Of a stretch of 64,000 bases of DNA, positions 1-7,384 are shown one piece after another. Where the stretch lies: NCBI RefSeq assembly GCF_009831215.1, contig NZ_WUTW01000004.1:434001-498000 (forward strand), written 5' to 3'. Below the pieces are notes generated by a model. The model was not told the origin of the DNA. It searched no databases and worked only from the letters and a program-made list of their open reading frames with translations. This DNA comes from Actinomadura rayongensis (lineage in GTDB: Bacteria; Actinomycetota; Actinomycetes; Streptosporangiales; Streptosporangiaceae). The position numbers and the translations under genes were made by a program. How positions within the stretch are numbered: position 1 is the first letter of the stretch; each line of letters opens with the position of its first letter.

Positions 1-531
1 GGCCTGCCCGACATCCGCACGGAGGTACCCGACGTCGGCCTGACGTTCCTCCCGCTGTGCCTGGACGTGGACGGCGACGTGGCCGTCGTCACCGTCCTGA
101 CGTTCGACGAGACCGGGAACGTTCCCGGCGAGAGCTTCATCGACGGCTGGACCTTCCACCGCCGCAACGGCGAGTGGATGGCCCTCGGCGGCGGGGGCGG
201 CGCCGCGCCCGCCGAGCCGCTGGCGCGTCGCTCGGCGGCCGAGCTGGGCCGCCATCTGCGCCGGTACGGCAGCGGCCGGACGGTCCGCAACGCCGACCGC
301 CTCCTGCCCTGGGGCGCGAAATACGTCAACCAGGTGCGACTACGGGTGGCCGCCGAGGCGACCCAGATCCGCGTCGGGCGGCGGGTGATTCCCGTACCGC
401 AGCACGGGCACGTCGCGGTCGTCTGGACGGCCCGCCGGGCGCCGCTCATCGAAGCGCTGGACCCTGCGGGACGGGTTCTTGACGCCCTGGAATTGGAGCG
501 GTCCCAAACGCCGGAGCGCAACTCGGCCTGA
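1..531 (+). CDS. Hypothetical protein, C-terminal part (runs in from the left edge)
   Basis: The reading frame is open from the first base of the window to a TGA at 529-531, so the true start lies outside; at least 176 residues are present. I recognise no domain. The visible part begins with a beta-rich stretch (segments LTFLPLCLDVDG and VAVVTVLTFDETG), continues with a Gly/Ala-rich loop and ends with a second beta-rich half (segment GHVAVVWTARRAPLIEALD). No signal peptide or membrane helix is visible in this part. It converges on the response regulator downstream, leaving 15 bases between the two stop codons. It could be a small secreted or regulatory protein; no function can be assigned from this fragment. 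Confidence 0.7.
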   Translation, partial: GLPDIRTEVPDVGLTFLPLCLDVDGDVAVVTVLTFDETGNVPGESFIDGWTFHRRNGEWMALGGGGGAAPAEPLARRSAAELGRHLRRYGSGRTVRNADRLLPWGAKYVNQVRLRVAAEATQIRVGRRVIPVPQHGHVAVVWTARRAPLIEALDPAGRVLDALELERSQTPERNSA

Positions 532-546
532 CCCCGTTTCCGCACG

Positions 547-1152
547 TCAGAGCCATCCGAGGTCGCGGGCGGCCCGCACCGCCGCATGCCGGTTGTCCAC
601 CCCCAGCTTGGTGACCGCCGACGACAGGTAGTTGCGGACCGTCCCCTCCGAGAGACCGAGCCCGCGCGCGATCCGCGCCACCGGCGCCCCGTCGGCGGCG
701 GCGCGCAGCGCGTCCAGCTCGCGCGGGGTCAGCGGGCACTCCTCGGCGGCGAGCGCGTCGGCGGCGAGCTGCGGGTCGATGTACCGCGCGCCGGCCGCGA
801 CCTGCCGGACGACCTCGGCGAGCCGCGCGCCCGGCGCGTCCTTGCCGAGGAACCCGCGCACCCCGGCGGCCATCGCCCGGCGCAGGTTGCCCGGTCGGCC
901 GTGCGCGGTGACGATCACCAGCCGGCACGCGGGCAGGTCCCGGGCCAGGCGCTCGGCGGCGGCGAGGCCGTCCAGGCCCGGCATGTCGATGTCGAGGACG
1001 GCGACGTCCGGTTTGAGGGCGAGCGCCCGGTCCACGGCCTCGTCGCCCCGGCCCGCCTCGGCGACGACCTCGATGCCGTCCTCGGTGCCGAGCAGCAGGA
1101 CCAGCGCCTCCCGGATGAGCAGGTGGTCGTCGGCCAGCAGCACCCGGATCAT
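547..1152 (-). CDS. DesR/NarL-type response regulator
   Basis: A 201-residue two-component response regulator, presumably a DNA-binding transcription factor. The receiver domain occupies about residues 1-120, with the acidic pair D8-D9, phosphoacceptor D54 (context VLDIDMPG) and the conserved Lys in FLGKD. A LuxR/GerE helix-turn-helix fills about 135-200 (LTPRELDAL, then GLSEGTVRNYLSSA). The ATG start at 1152 lies inside the 3' end of the upstream kinase gene (ATGA overlap), so the two are translationally coupled. The nearest family pattern is the DesR group paired with short membrane kinases. A longer reading frame continues upstream but only in the shadow of the kinase gene. The target genes are unknown. 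Confidence 0.93.
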   Translation of the reverse strand: MIRVLLADDHLLIREALVLLLGTEDGIEVVAEAGRGDEAVDRALALKPDVAVLDIDMPGLDGLAAAERLARDLPACRLVIVTAHGRPGNLRRAMAAGVRGFLGKDAPGARLAEVVRQVAAGARYIDPQLAADALAAEECPLTPRELDALRAAADGAPVARIARGLGLSEGTVRNYLSSAVTKLGVDNRHAAVRAARDLGWL

Positions 1153-2270
1153 GGCTCTCCCCTCGGGACGGCGGCGGCGACGCGGAACGTCCCGTCGCCC
1201 GCCGGACCGGCCAGGAACTCCCCGCGCGCCGCCGCGATCCGCTCGGCGAGCCCGGACAGGCCCGAGCCGGTACCGTGCCGGCGGCGGCCCGCGCCGTCGT
1301 TGACGATCTCCAGCCGGACGTGCGCGTCGTCCGTCCGGACCGTGATCTGGCACCACGTCGCGCTGGAGTGGCGCAGCACGTTCGTGGCGGCCTCGCGCGC
1401 GACCCAGCCGAGCGGTTCGTGGACGTGCGCGGGCAGCCCTTCGCCGACCTCCGGGCGCTCACAGCGGATCCCCGCCGCGCGCAGCACCGCCGACATGCCG
1501 TCCAGCTCGGTGCGCAGCGACGTCCTGCGGTGCCCCCGCACGACCTCCCGGACGTCGCGGACCGCGTCCCGCGCCATCGTCTGGATCTCCGCCAGCTCCT
1601 TGCGGACGCGCCCCGGATCGCGGTCCAGGAACCGTTCGGCGACCTCGGCGCGCAGCGCGACGGCCTGGAGGCTGTGCCCGAGGACGTCGTGCAGGTCGCG
1701 GGCGAACCGCAGCCGCTCCTCCCCGACCGCCGACCGCGCCATCTCGGCGCGCGCCTCGGCCAGTTCCTGCACGACGTGGAAGAACCAGACCGTCACGAAG
1801 CCGGAGAACGCGGTGAGAGGGATCGCGACCGCCGCGTACAGGACGGCCAGCGTCGGCTGCCCGAGCGCCAGCCCGTAGACGGGCGCCAGCAGCGTCGCGG
1901 CGGTCGTCACGGCGGTCGCCGGGCGCACCGGGAGGACGACCGCGAACAGCCCGGCGGGCGCGATCAGCGCGTTGCCCCAGCCGCCGTGGCCGCGCAGCAG
2001 CGCGGGCAGCAGCCAGCACCCGGCCGTGACGACCGCGAGCCCGGCCGCGTGCCACGGGCGGGACCGGCGCATGAGGCTCGCCCACAGCATCCGGCCGTAC
2101 AGCACGAACACCGCGCCGACGAGCGCCGCGGCGAGCGCGAGGCGGGGCAGGTCGCCGCGGTCGAACATCTCCGACCAGAAGGCGGGCGCGAGCAGGCCGG
2201 CCATCGTCACCAGCGTCATCGTCACGGTGATCGCGGCGATGACGGTGGGGCGCGGAATCCTCGGCTGCAC
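1149..2270 (-). CDS. DesK-type sensor histidine kinase
   Basis: A 373-residue membrane sensor kinase that should phosphorylate the overlapping response regulator. About five hydrophobic segments fill residues 8-165 with no sizeable extracellular loop, as in intramembrane-sensing or DesK-like kinases. A HisKA_3 dimerisation helix follows with the phospho-His at about H194 (RFARDLHDVLGHS). The HATPase region has the N box REAATNVLRHS and the G box GSGLSGLAERI. The start is a GTG at 2270 (GTG CAG CCG AGG). It lies 71 bases downstream of the degenerate ABC-ATPase-like gene on the same strand, so the three genes probably form one operon. The signal is not evident from the sequence. Confidence 0.92.
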   Translation of the reverse strand: MQPRIPRPTVIAAITVTMTLVTMAGLLAPAFWSEMFDRGDLPRLALAAALVGAVFVLYGRMLWASLMRRSRPWHAAGLAVVTAGCWLLPALLRGHGGWGNALIAPAGLFAVVLPVRPATAVTTAATLLAPVYGLALGQPTLAVLYAAVAIPLTAFSGFVTVWFFHVVQELAEARAEMARSAVGEERLRFARDLHDVLGHSLQAVALRAEVAERFLDRDPGRVRKELAEIQTMARDAVRDVREVVRGHRRTSLRTELDGMSAVLRAAGIRCERPEVGEGLPAHVHEPLGWVAREAATNVLRHSSATWCQITVRTDDAHVRLEIVNDGAGRRRHGTGSGLSGLAERIAAARGEFLAGPAGDGTFRVAAAVPRGEP

Positions 2271-2341
2271 CCGGCTGCCCGCCTCTGCTCGCTCTGCCCG
2301 CCACCTGCGGGTTCCTCAGCGTATGTCAGATCTCGCGCCGG

Positions 2342-2929
2342 TCATGCCGCGCGCAGTTCCGCGCGCGCCGCCTCGGCCGGGGCGGTGACCAGGATCGTCA
2401 CGCCGTGCGCGGCGGCGAACCGCAGCACCGACCAGACGCGGTCGGCGTCGCCGCGTGCGAGGCCGTGCGCGGGGTCCTCAAGGAACAGGACGTCCGAGCG
2501 GCCCACCAGCGCGAGCGCCAGGTCCAGCAGCCGCCGCTGGACGGCCGTCAGCCGCTCGAACGGCACGTCCGCGAGGCCGGTGAGCCCGGTGAGGCGCAGC
2601 GCCTCGGCGCGGCCGAGCGGGTCCAGCGTCCAGCGGCGCCAGGTGTCGACCACCTCGGCGACGGTCAGGCCGGGGAACAGCCCGCCCTCGCGCCACACCG
2701 CCCCCGACCGGACGGCGCCGGGCCGCTCGTAGGGGTCGGTTCCGGCGACGCGCACCGTCCCCGCCGCGGGCCGCCGGACGCCCGCCGCCGCCTCCAGCAC
2801 CGCCGTCGCGCCCGTCCCGCGCAGCACGCCGATCTCCCCGGCCGCCAGCGCGAACGAGACGCCCCGGACATTCTCGTCCTCGCCCGCACGGACGTGCAGG
2901 TCGCGTACCTCGATCACATGTGCCGTCAT
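2342..2929 (-). CDS. ABC-transporter ATPase-like protein lacking catalytic motifs
   Basis: A 195-residue protein with the overall order of an ABC nucleotide-binding domain (Walker A region, Q-loop, signature, Walker B, H-loop), but each key motif is altered. The P-loop region reads VLRGTGATAVLE (about residues 35-46) with no GKT. The Q-loop region reads WREGGLFPGLTV. The signature position reads LTAVQRRLLDLALAL instead of LSGGQ. Walker B reads VLFLEDPAHGL, with the usual Asp-Glu order changed. The H-loop reads LVTAP, without the His. It is probably a pseudo-ATPase, perhaps a regulatory partner of the downstream two-component system. No permease gene is adjacent. Sequencing error is unlikely, because the frame stays intact throughout. 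Confidence 0.75.
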   Translation of the reverse strand: MTAHVIEVRDLHVRAGEDENVRGVSFALAAGEIGVLRGTGATAVLEAAAGVRRPAAGTVRVAGTDPYERPGAVRSGAVWREGGLFPGLTVAEVVDTWRRWTLDPLGRAEALRLTGLTGLADVPFERLTAVQRRLLDLALALVGRSDVLFLEDPAHGLARGDADRVWSVLRFAAAHGVTILVTAPAEAARAELRAA

Positions 2930-3020
2930 GGGTTCGATCGTGCCCGTCGTGGGGCATTTCGGGCAGTCACGGCCGTCAGGAACCGGGCGTGAGGATCGCG
3001 GGGGCGACCCGTGACGAATG

Positions 3021-4181
3021 TCAGGCCCGGACGAGCGTGTCCGGCCCGAGGTCGGCGGGGCCGGTGAGCCCGGCGAGCGCCAGCGTGAGGTCCAGGTCGG
3101 CCAGCAGCGACCGCAGCACGTGCCGGACGCCCGTCTCCCCGCCGAGCGCGAGCCCGTAGGCGAACGGGCGGCCCACCAGCACGGCGCGCGCGCCGAGCGC
3201 CAGCGCCTTGATCACGTCCGAGCCGGTGCGGATCCCGCTGTCGAACAGGACGGTCAGGCCGTCCGCCGCCGAGACGACGGCGGGCAGCGCGTCCAGCGAC
3301 GCGACCGCGCCGTCCACCTGCCGTCCGCCGTGGTTGGAGACGACGACGCCGTCCATGCCCGCGTCGGCCGCGCGCCGGGCGTCGTCGGCGTGCTGGACGC
3401 CCTTGAGCAGGATCGGGCCGTTCCAGCGCTCGCGCAGCCACGCCAGGTCGTCCCAGGTCAGCGCGGGGTTCCCGAACTGCGCGACCCAGGTGAGCAGGGC
3501 CGCGTCGCGGTTGGCGTCGGTGACGGGCCCGCCGACCATCTCCTGGAAGACGGGGTCGCTGAAGTAGTTCTGCACGCCGACGGCCCGCAGGAACGGCAGG
3601 TACGCGCCGTCCAGGTCGCGGGGACGCCAGGCCAGCGTGAACGTGTCCAGCGTGACGACCAGCGCCTCGTACCCGGCGGCCTCGGCGCGGGCGAGGAAGC
3701 TCGCGGCCAGCTCGCGGCTCTTGGGCCAGTACAGCTGGTACCAGCGCGGACCCGTCCCGGCGGCCTCGGCGACGTCCTCCAGCGCGGTCGACGACGCGGT
3801 GCTCAGCACGCTCGTCAGGCCGAGCTCTGCGGCGGCGCGGGCGGTCGCGCGCTCGCCGTCGGCGTGCAGGATGCCCTGGACGCCGAGCGGGGCCAGCAAC
3901 ACCGGCGCGGGCATCCGCCGCCCGAACACCTCGACCGAGAGGTCGCGGACGGAGACGTCGCGCAGCAGGCGCGGAACGATCCGCCACCGGTCGAACGCCT
4001 CGCGGTTGAACCGGGCCGTCCGCTCGCTGCCCGCCGACCCCGCCACGTACCCGAACGCCCGCGCGCTCAGGACGTCCCGCGCCGCGTCCTCCAGCTTCGT
4101 GAGATCCGTCGGGAACCCGGGCAGCACGTCCCCGAGCCCCGCCAGGTAGATCTCGTTCTGGAAGTCGGCCGGAGTACTCAC
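3021..4181 (-). CDS. FMN-dependent 2-hydroxyacid oxidase (lactate 2-monooxygenase-like)
   Basis: A 386-residue member of the alpha-hydroxyacid dehydrogenase/oxidase family, a (beta/alpha)8 barrel that oxidises L-2-hydroxyacids such as lactate with FMN. Visible marks are the N-terminal segment AFGYVAGSAGSE, the FMN-contact segment LLAPLGVQG, the catalytic His and substrate Arg in VVSNHGGRQVDG, the phosphate-binding DSGIRTGSDVIKAL, and ARAVLVGRPFAYGLA. Length and the Asn-rich mid region (NYFSDPVFQ) resemble lactate 2-monooxygenases more than glycolate oxidases; the exact substrate is inferred. The start is the GTG at 4181, which overlaps the stop of the small repeat-encoded ORF (GTGA). It is probably co-transcribed with the upstream GntR regulator. 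Confidence 0.88.
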   Translation of the reverse strand: MSTPADFQNEIYLAGLGDVLPGFPTDLTKLEDAARDVLSARAFGYVAGSAGSERTARFNREAFDRWRIVPRLLRDVSVRDLSVEVFGRRMPAPVLLAPLGVQGILHADGERATARAAAELGLTSVLSTASSTALEDVAEAAGTGPRWYQLYWPKSRELAASFLARAEAAGYEALVVTLDTFTLAWRPRDLDGAYLPFLRAVGVQNYFSDPVFQEMVGGPVTDANRDAALLTWVAQFGNPALTWDDLAWLRERWNGPILLKGVQHADDARRAADAGMDGVVVSNHGGRQVDGAVASLDALPAVVSAADGLTVLFDSGIRTGSDVIKALALGARAVLVGRPFAYGLALGGETGVRHVLRSLLADLDLTLALAGLTGPADLGPDTLVRA

Positions 4182-4297
4182 TGTGTTTCCCGCTCGCCTA
4201 CGGCGCGCTTTGAGCCGCGCGCTTCCCTCGTCGCTCTGGTCGCAAGCTCCCGACGCTCCTCAGTCCAGCGCGCGGCGCGCGCCTTCGGCTCGCTCAA
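4178..4297 (-). CDS. 39-codon small ORF that is a dispersed repeat, start/stop-coupled on both sides
   Basis: A TTG at 4297 overlaps the TGA stop of the GntR gene (TTGA). The frame runs 39 codons and ends in a TGA that overlaps the GTG start of the oxidase gene (GTGA). A GGGAG lies just upstream of the TTG. The predicted peptide is strongly charged and rich in Arg and Glu (begins SEPKARAARWTEERRE; ends KRAVGERETQ). The same 120-bp sequence, about 89% identical, lies at 33499-33618, so this is a repeat and not unique coding DNA. It may serve to couple translation along the operon; whether the peptide is made is unknown. See also the copy fused to pxpC. Confidence 0.6.
   Translation of the reverse strand: MSEPKARAARWTEERRELATRATREARGSKRAVGERETQ
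4178..4297 (-). repeat. Dispersed 120-bp operon-junction repeat, copy 1
   Basis: Read on the minus strand this segment matches 33499-33618 over its full 120 bp with roughly 13 substitutions and no gaps. It starts at the stop codon of the upstream gene and ends at the start codon of the downstream gene, filling the junction exactly. No terminal inverted repeats or target duplication are obvious. The shared core includes GCGACCAGAGCGACGAGGGA. Only two copies are present in this window. Confidence 0.9.
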
Positions 4298-4953
4298 GGG
4301 CGCTCCCGTTCGTCGGAGATGATCGTGCTCAGTGCCGCCACCGCGTGGTCGCGGTGCTCGGCGAGCAGCGCGACCAGCCGGGCGGCGTCGCGTTCGCGCA
4401 GGGCGGCGACGATGGCCGCGTGCTCCCGTTCGACCGTCTCCCGGTGGGTGGGCGCATTGTAGTAAACCGATCGGTACGTATCGGTGGCGTCCCACAGCGA
4501 GCGGACCACCCGCAACAGACGCGGCAGCTGGGACGCGCCGAGGATCGCGAAGTGGAAGCGCCGGTTCGCCTCGGTCATCGCCGCGAGGTCGCCCGCCGCC
4601 GACGCCGCCGCCACGTCCCGCTGCGCGGCCACGACCCGCTCGATCTCGGCGTCGGTGATGTGGACGACGGCCGTCCGCGCCGCCTCCGACTCCAGCAGCG
4701 CGCGCATCAGGTACACCTCGCGCAGGTCCGCGAGCGACAGCTCGGCGACCGCGTAGCCGTGGTGCGGCCGGTGGACGACCTGCCCCTCGCCCTCCAGCAC
4801 CTTCAGCGCCTCGCGGACCGGCACCCGGCTCACCCCGAGCGACGCGGCCAGGCTCTCCTGCCGGATCGGGCGGCCGGGCCGCAGCTCGCCCGCGACGATC
4901 GCCCGGCGCAGCTCGGCGAGCACGTAGTCCTGCACGGTCGGCGGCCGGGCCAT
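4294..4953 (-). CDS. GntR-family (FadR/FCD-type) transcriptional regulator
   Basis: A 219-residue GntR repressor. The N-terminal winged helix (about residues 8-72) contains AIVAGELRPGRPIRQ, LAASLGVSRVPVREALKVL and GYAVAEL. The C-terminal all-helical FCD ligand domain (about 78-205) shows the Asp/His metal-site pattern in ANRRFHFAIL and EREHAAIVAAL. It is transcribed away from the CoA-transferase and acyl-CoA dehydrogenase genes, with 59 bases between starts, so it most likely controls that glutarate-type operon and itself. The ATG at 4953 follows GGGAGG. The 2-hydroxyacid oxidase lies downstream on the same strand through the repeat-encoded small ORF. Confidence 0.92.
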   Translation of the reverse strand: MARPPTVQDYVLAELRRAIVAGELRPGRPIRQESLAASLGVSRVPVREALKVLEGEGQVVHRPHHGYAVAELSLADLREVYLMRALLESEAARTAVVHITDAEIERVVAAQRDVAAASAAGDLAAMTEANRRFHFAILGASQLPRLLRVVRSLWDATDTYRSVYYNAPTHRETVEREHAAIVAALRERDAARLVALLAEHRDHAVAALSTIISDERERP

Positions 4954-4977
4954 GGGCCTCCCTGGACGAAATGTATA

Positions 4978-4987
4978 TTGGATCCAA
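4978..4987. promoter_or_regulatory. Candidate GntR operator palindrome
   Basis: TTGGATCCAA is a perfect 10-bp palindrome in the 59-bp divergent gap between the GntR gene and the CoA-transferase gene, in a locally A/T-rich patch (ATGTATATTGGATCCAACTT). FCD-type GntR proteins usually bind short palindromes at such sites. The assignment rests on position and symmetry only. Confidence 0.4.
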
Positions 4988-5012
4988 CTTTACCCCGGAG
5001 AGGATGTCTCGC

Positions 5013-6167
5013 ATGCGGCCTCTGGACGGCGTGCTCGTCGCCGACTTCAGCCGCGTCCTCGCGGGCCCGCTCGCGACGATGACGCTGGCCGACCTCGGCG
5101 CGACCGTCGTCAAGGTCGAGCGTCCCGGCACCGGCGACGACACCCGCCGCTGGGGACCGCCCTGGACCGACCGCTCCAGCACCTACTTCGCGGGCCTCAA
5201 CCGGGGCAAGCACAGCGTCGCCCTCGACCTGGACGACCCCGCCGACCGGGCCGCCGCCGTCGAACTCGTCCGGCGGGCCGACGTGCTCGTGCAGAACTTC
5301 CGTCCGGGCGTCCTCGCCCGCTGCGGGCTCGACCCCGACGGCGCGCTGGAGCTGAACCCGCGGCTGGTCTACACGTCGGTCTCGGGGTTCGGCGCCCGCG
5401 CCGACCTGCCCGGCTACGACTTCGTGGTGCAGGCGGCGGGCGGGCTGATGAGCGTCACCGGCGCCGCCGACGGCGAGCCCACCAAGGCGGGGGTCGCGCT
5501 CGTGGACGTCCTGACCGGCAAGGACGCCCTCGTCGGCATCCTCGCGGCCCTGCGCCAGCGCGAACGCACCGGACACGGGCAGCACGTCGAGGTGAACCTG
5601 ATGTCCAGCCTGCTGGCCGGGCTCGTCAACCAGGTCTCCGGCTACCTCGCGACCGGCGAGGCCCCCGCCCGGATGGGCAACCGGCACCCCAGCATCGCCC
5701 CCTACGAGACGCTGCGCTGCGCGGACGGGCTGCTCGCCGTCGCCGTCGGCAACGACGCCCAGTTCCGCCGGTTCACCGCCGCGCTGGACCGTCCCGCGCT
5801 CGCCGACGACCCCCGGTTCGCCGCCAACGCCGACCGCGTCGCGCACCGGGACGCCCTCGTCGCGCTGCTGGAGGACGCGCTGTCAGCCCGCCGCGCGGAC
5901 GCGTGGGAGCCCGTCCTGCACGCCGCCGGGATCGCGTGCGCCCGCGTCAACGACGTCGGCGCGGCCGTCCGGTACGCCGAGTCGCTCGGCCTGGACCCGG
6001 TGCTCGACCTCGGCCCGGACCACCCCGGCCAGATCCGGCCGCCGGTGACGTTCTCCGCCGCCCCCGCCGGGACGGCGCTGCCGCCGCCCGGCCTCGACGA
6101 GCACGGCGACCGCGTCCGCGCGTGGCTGCGCGGCCCGGCCGTCCCGTTCCCCGAAGGAGAAGCATGA
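5013..6167 (+). CDS. Class III (CaiB/BaiF) acyl-CoA transferase, probably glutarate-type
   Basis: A 384-residue family III CoA-transferase, moving CoA between an acyl-CoA and a free acid through an aspartyl thioester. The family start (PLDGVLVADFSRVLAGP), CoA-contact region (ATVVKVERPGTGD), QNFRPG motif and the catalytic Asp of GYDFVVQAAGGLM are all visible. It overlaps the next gene, a glutaryl-CoA-dehydrogenase-like enzyme, by ATGA, so a role in making glutaryl-CoA from glutarate is a reasonable inference by analogy with mammalian SUGCT and bacterial glutarate operons. I chose ATG 5013, 9 bases after GGAGAGG; ATG 5004, which directly abuts that sequence, would add three residues. The divergent GntR gene probably regulates it. 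Confidence 0.88.
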   Translation: MRPLDGVLVADFSRVLAGPLATMTLADLGATVVKVERPGTGDDTRRWGPPWTDRSSTYFAGLNRGKHSVALDLDDPADRAAAVELVRRADVLVQNFRPGVLARCGLDPDGALELNPRLVYTSVSGFGARADLPGYDFVVQAAGGLMSVTGAADGEPTKAGVALVDVLTGKDALVGILAALRQRERTGHGQHVEVNLMSSLLAGLVNQVSGYLATGEAPARMGNRHPSIAPYETLRCADGLLAVAVGNDAQFRRFTAALDRPALADDPRFAANADRVAHRDALVALLEDALSARRADAWEPVLHAAGIACARVNDVGAAVRYAESLGLDPVLDLGPDHPGQIRPPVTFSAAPAGTALPPPGLDEHGDRVRAWLRGPAVPFPEGEA

Positions 6168-7339
6168 GCGTCCCGTTCGACCCGCGCGACCCGCTCGCCG
6201 TCGATTCCCTGCTGTCGGCCGAGGAGATCGACATCCGTGACACCGTGCGGGGCTTCTGCGCGGAGAACATCACGCCGCACGTCGGGGAGTGGTTCGAGCG
6301 CGGCGAGCTGCCCGGCGTCCGCGACCTGGCCCGGGAGATGGGCAAGCTGGGCCTGCTCGGGATGCATCTGCACGGTTACGGCTGCGCCGGGACGAGCGCC
6401 GTCGCCTACGGGCTGGCCTGCCTGGAGCTGGAGGCGTGCGACTCCGGCATCCGCTCGCTCGTGTCCGTCCAGGGCTCGCTGGCCATGTACGCGATCTGGC
6501 GGTGGGGGTCGGAGGAGCAGAAACGCGCGTGGCTTCCGCGCATGGCCGCCGGGGAGGCGATCGGCTGCTTCGGTCTCACCGAGCCCGACCACGGCTCCGA
6601 CCCGGGCTCGATGCGCACGTCCGCGCGCCGCGACGGCACCGACTGGGTGCTGAACGGCCGCAAGATGTGGATCACCAACGGGTCCGTCGCGGACGTCGCC
6701 GTCGTGTGGGCGCGCGCCGAGGACGGCATCCGGGGCTTCGTCGTCCCCACGTCCGCGCCTGGGTTCTCGGCGCCGCTGATGCACCGCAAGATGTCGCTGC
6801 GCGCGTCGGTGACCAGCGAACTCGTCCTGGACGACGTCCGGCTGCCCGCCGACGCCGCGCTGCCGGAGGGCGTCGGGCTCAAGGCGCCGCTGAGCTGCCT
6901 CAACGAGGCCCGCTACGGCATCGTGTGGGGCGCGGTCGGCGCGGGCCGCTCCGCGCTGGAGGCCGCGCTCGACTACGCCGGGACGCGCGTGCAGTTCGGC
7001 CGTCCCATCGCCGGGTTCCAGCTCACCCAGGCCAAGCTCGCCGACATGGCGCTGGAGATCCACAAGGCGCTGCTGCTCGCGCTGCACCTCGGCCGGCTCA
7101 AGGACGACGGCCGGCTGCGTCCCGAACAGGTCAGTTTCGGCAAGCTCAACAACGTCCGCGAGGCGCTGGACGTGTGCCGGACGGCCCGGACGATCCTCGG
7201 CGCCAACGGCATCTCGCTCGAATACCCGGTGATCCGGCACATGAACAACCTGGAGTCCGTCCTCACCTACGAGGGCACCGCCGAGATGCACGCGCTGGTG
7301 ATCGGGCAGGCGCTCACCGGGATCCCCGCGTTCCGCTGA
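6164..7339 (+). CDS. gcdH: Acyl-CoA dehydrogenase, glutaryl-CoA dehydrogenase type
   Basis: A 391-residue FAD flavoprotein. Glutaryl-CoA dehydrogenases oxidise and decarboxylate glutaryl-CoA to crotonyl-CoA, passing electrons to ETF. The GCDH-like marks are CFGLTEPDHGSDPGSM, the WITNGS flavin segment, RVQFGRPIAGFQLTQ, and the C-terminal MNNLESVLTYEGTAEMH, which carries the catalytic Glu in the YEGT context. Length equals the family norm. The ATG at 6164 overlaps the CoA-transferase stop (ATGA) and follows AAGGAGA. Alone the sequence could be another short-chain acyl-CoA dehydrogenase; the adjacent CoA-transferase supports the glutarate reading. Confidence 0.88.
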   Translation: MSVPFDPRDPLAVDSLLSAEEIDIRDTVRGFCAENITPHVGEWFERGELPGVRDLAREMGKLGLLGMHLHGYGCAGTSAVAYGLACLELEACDSGIRSLVSVQGSLAMYAIWRWGSEEQKRAWLPRMAAGEAIGCFGLTEPDHGSDPGSMRTSARRDGTDWVLNGRKMWITNGSVADVAVVWARAEDGIRGFVVPTSAPGFSAPLMHRKMSLRASVTSELVLDDVRLPADAALPEGVGLKAPLSCLNEARYGIVWGAVGAGRSALEAALDYAGTRVQFGRPIAGFQLTQAKLADMALEIHKALLLALHLGRLKDDGRLRPEQVSFGKLNNVREALDVCRTARTILGANGISLEYPVIRHMNNLESVLTYEGTAEMHALVIGQALTGIPAFR

Positions 7340-7371
7340 GCGCGCCGTGCGCAACTGTCACCGGGAGCGGT

Positions 7372-7377
7372 CACAAT
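7372..7377 (+). promoter_or_regulatory. -10 element of a probable leaderless promoter for parC
   Basis: CACAAT ends 7 bases before the ATG at 7385, so transcription would begin at or next to the start codon. It lies within the palindrome CACAATTGTG. No convincing -35 was found. The same arrangement recurs before many genes in this window. Confidence 0.5.
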
Positions 7378-7384
7378 TGTGCGC

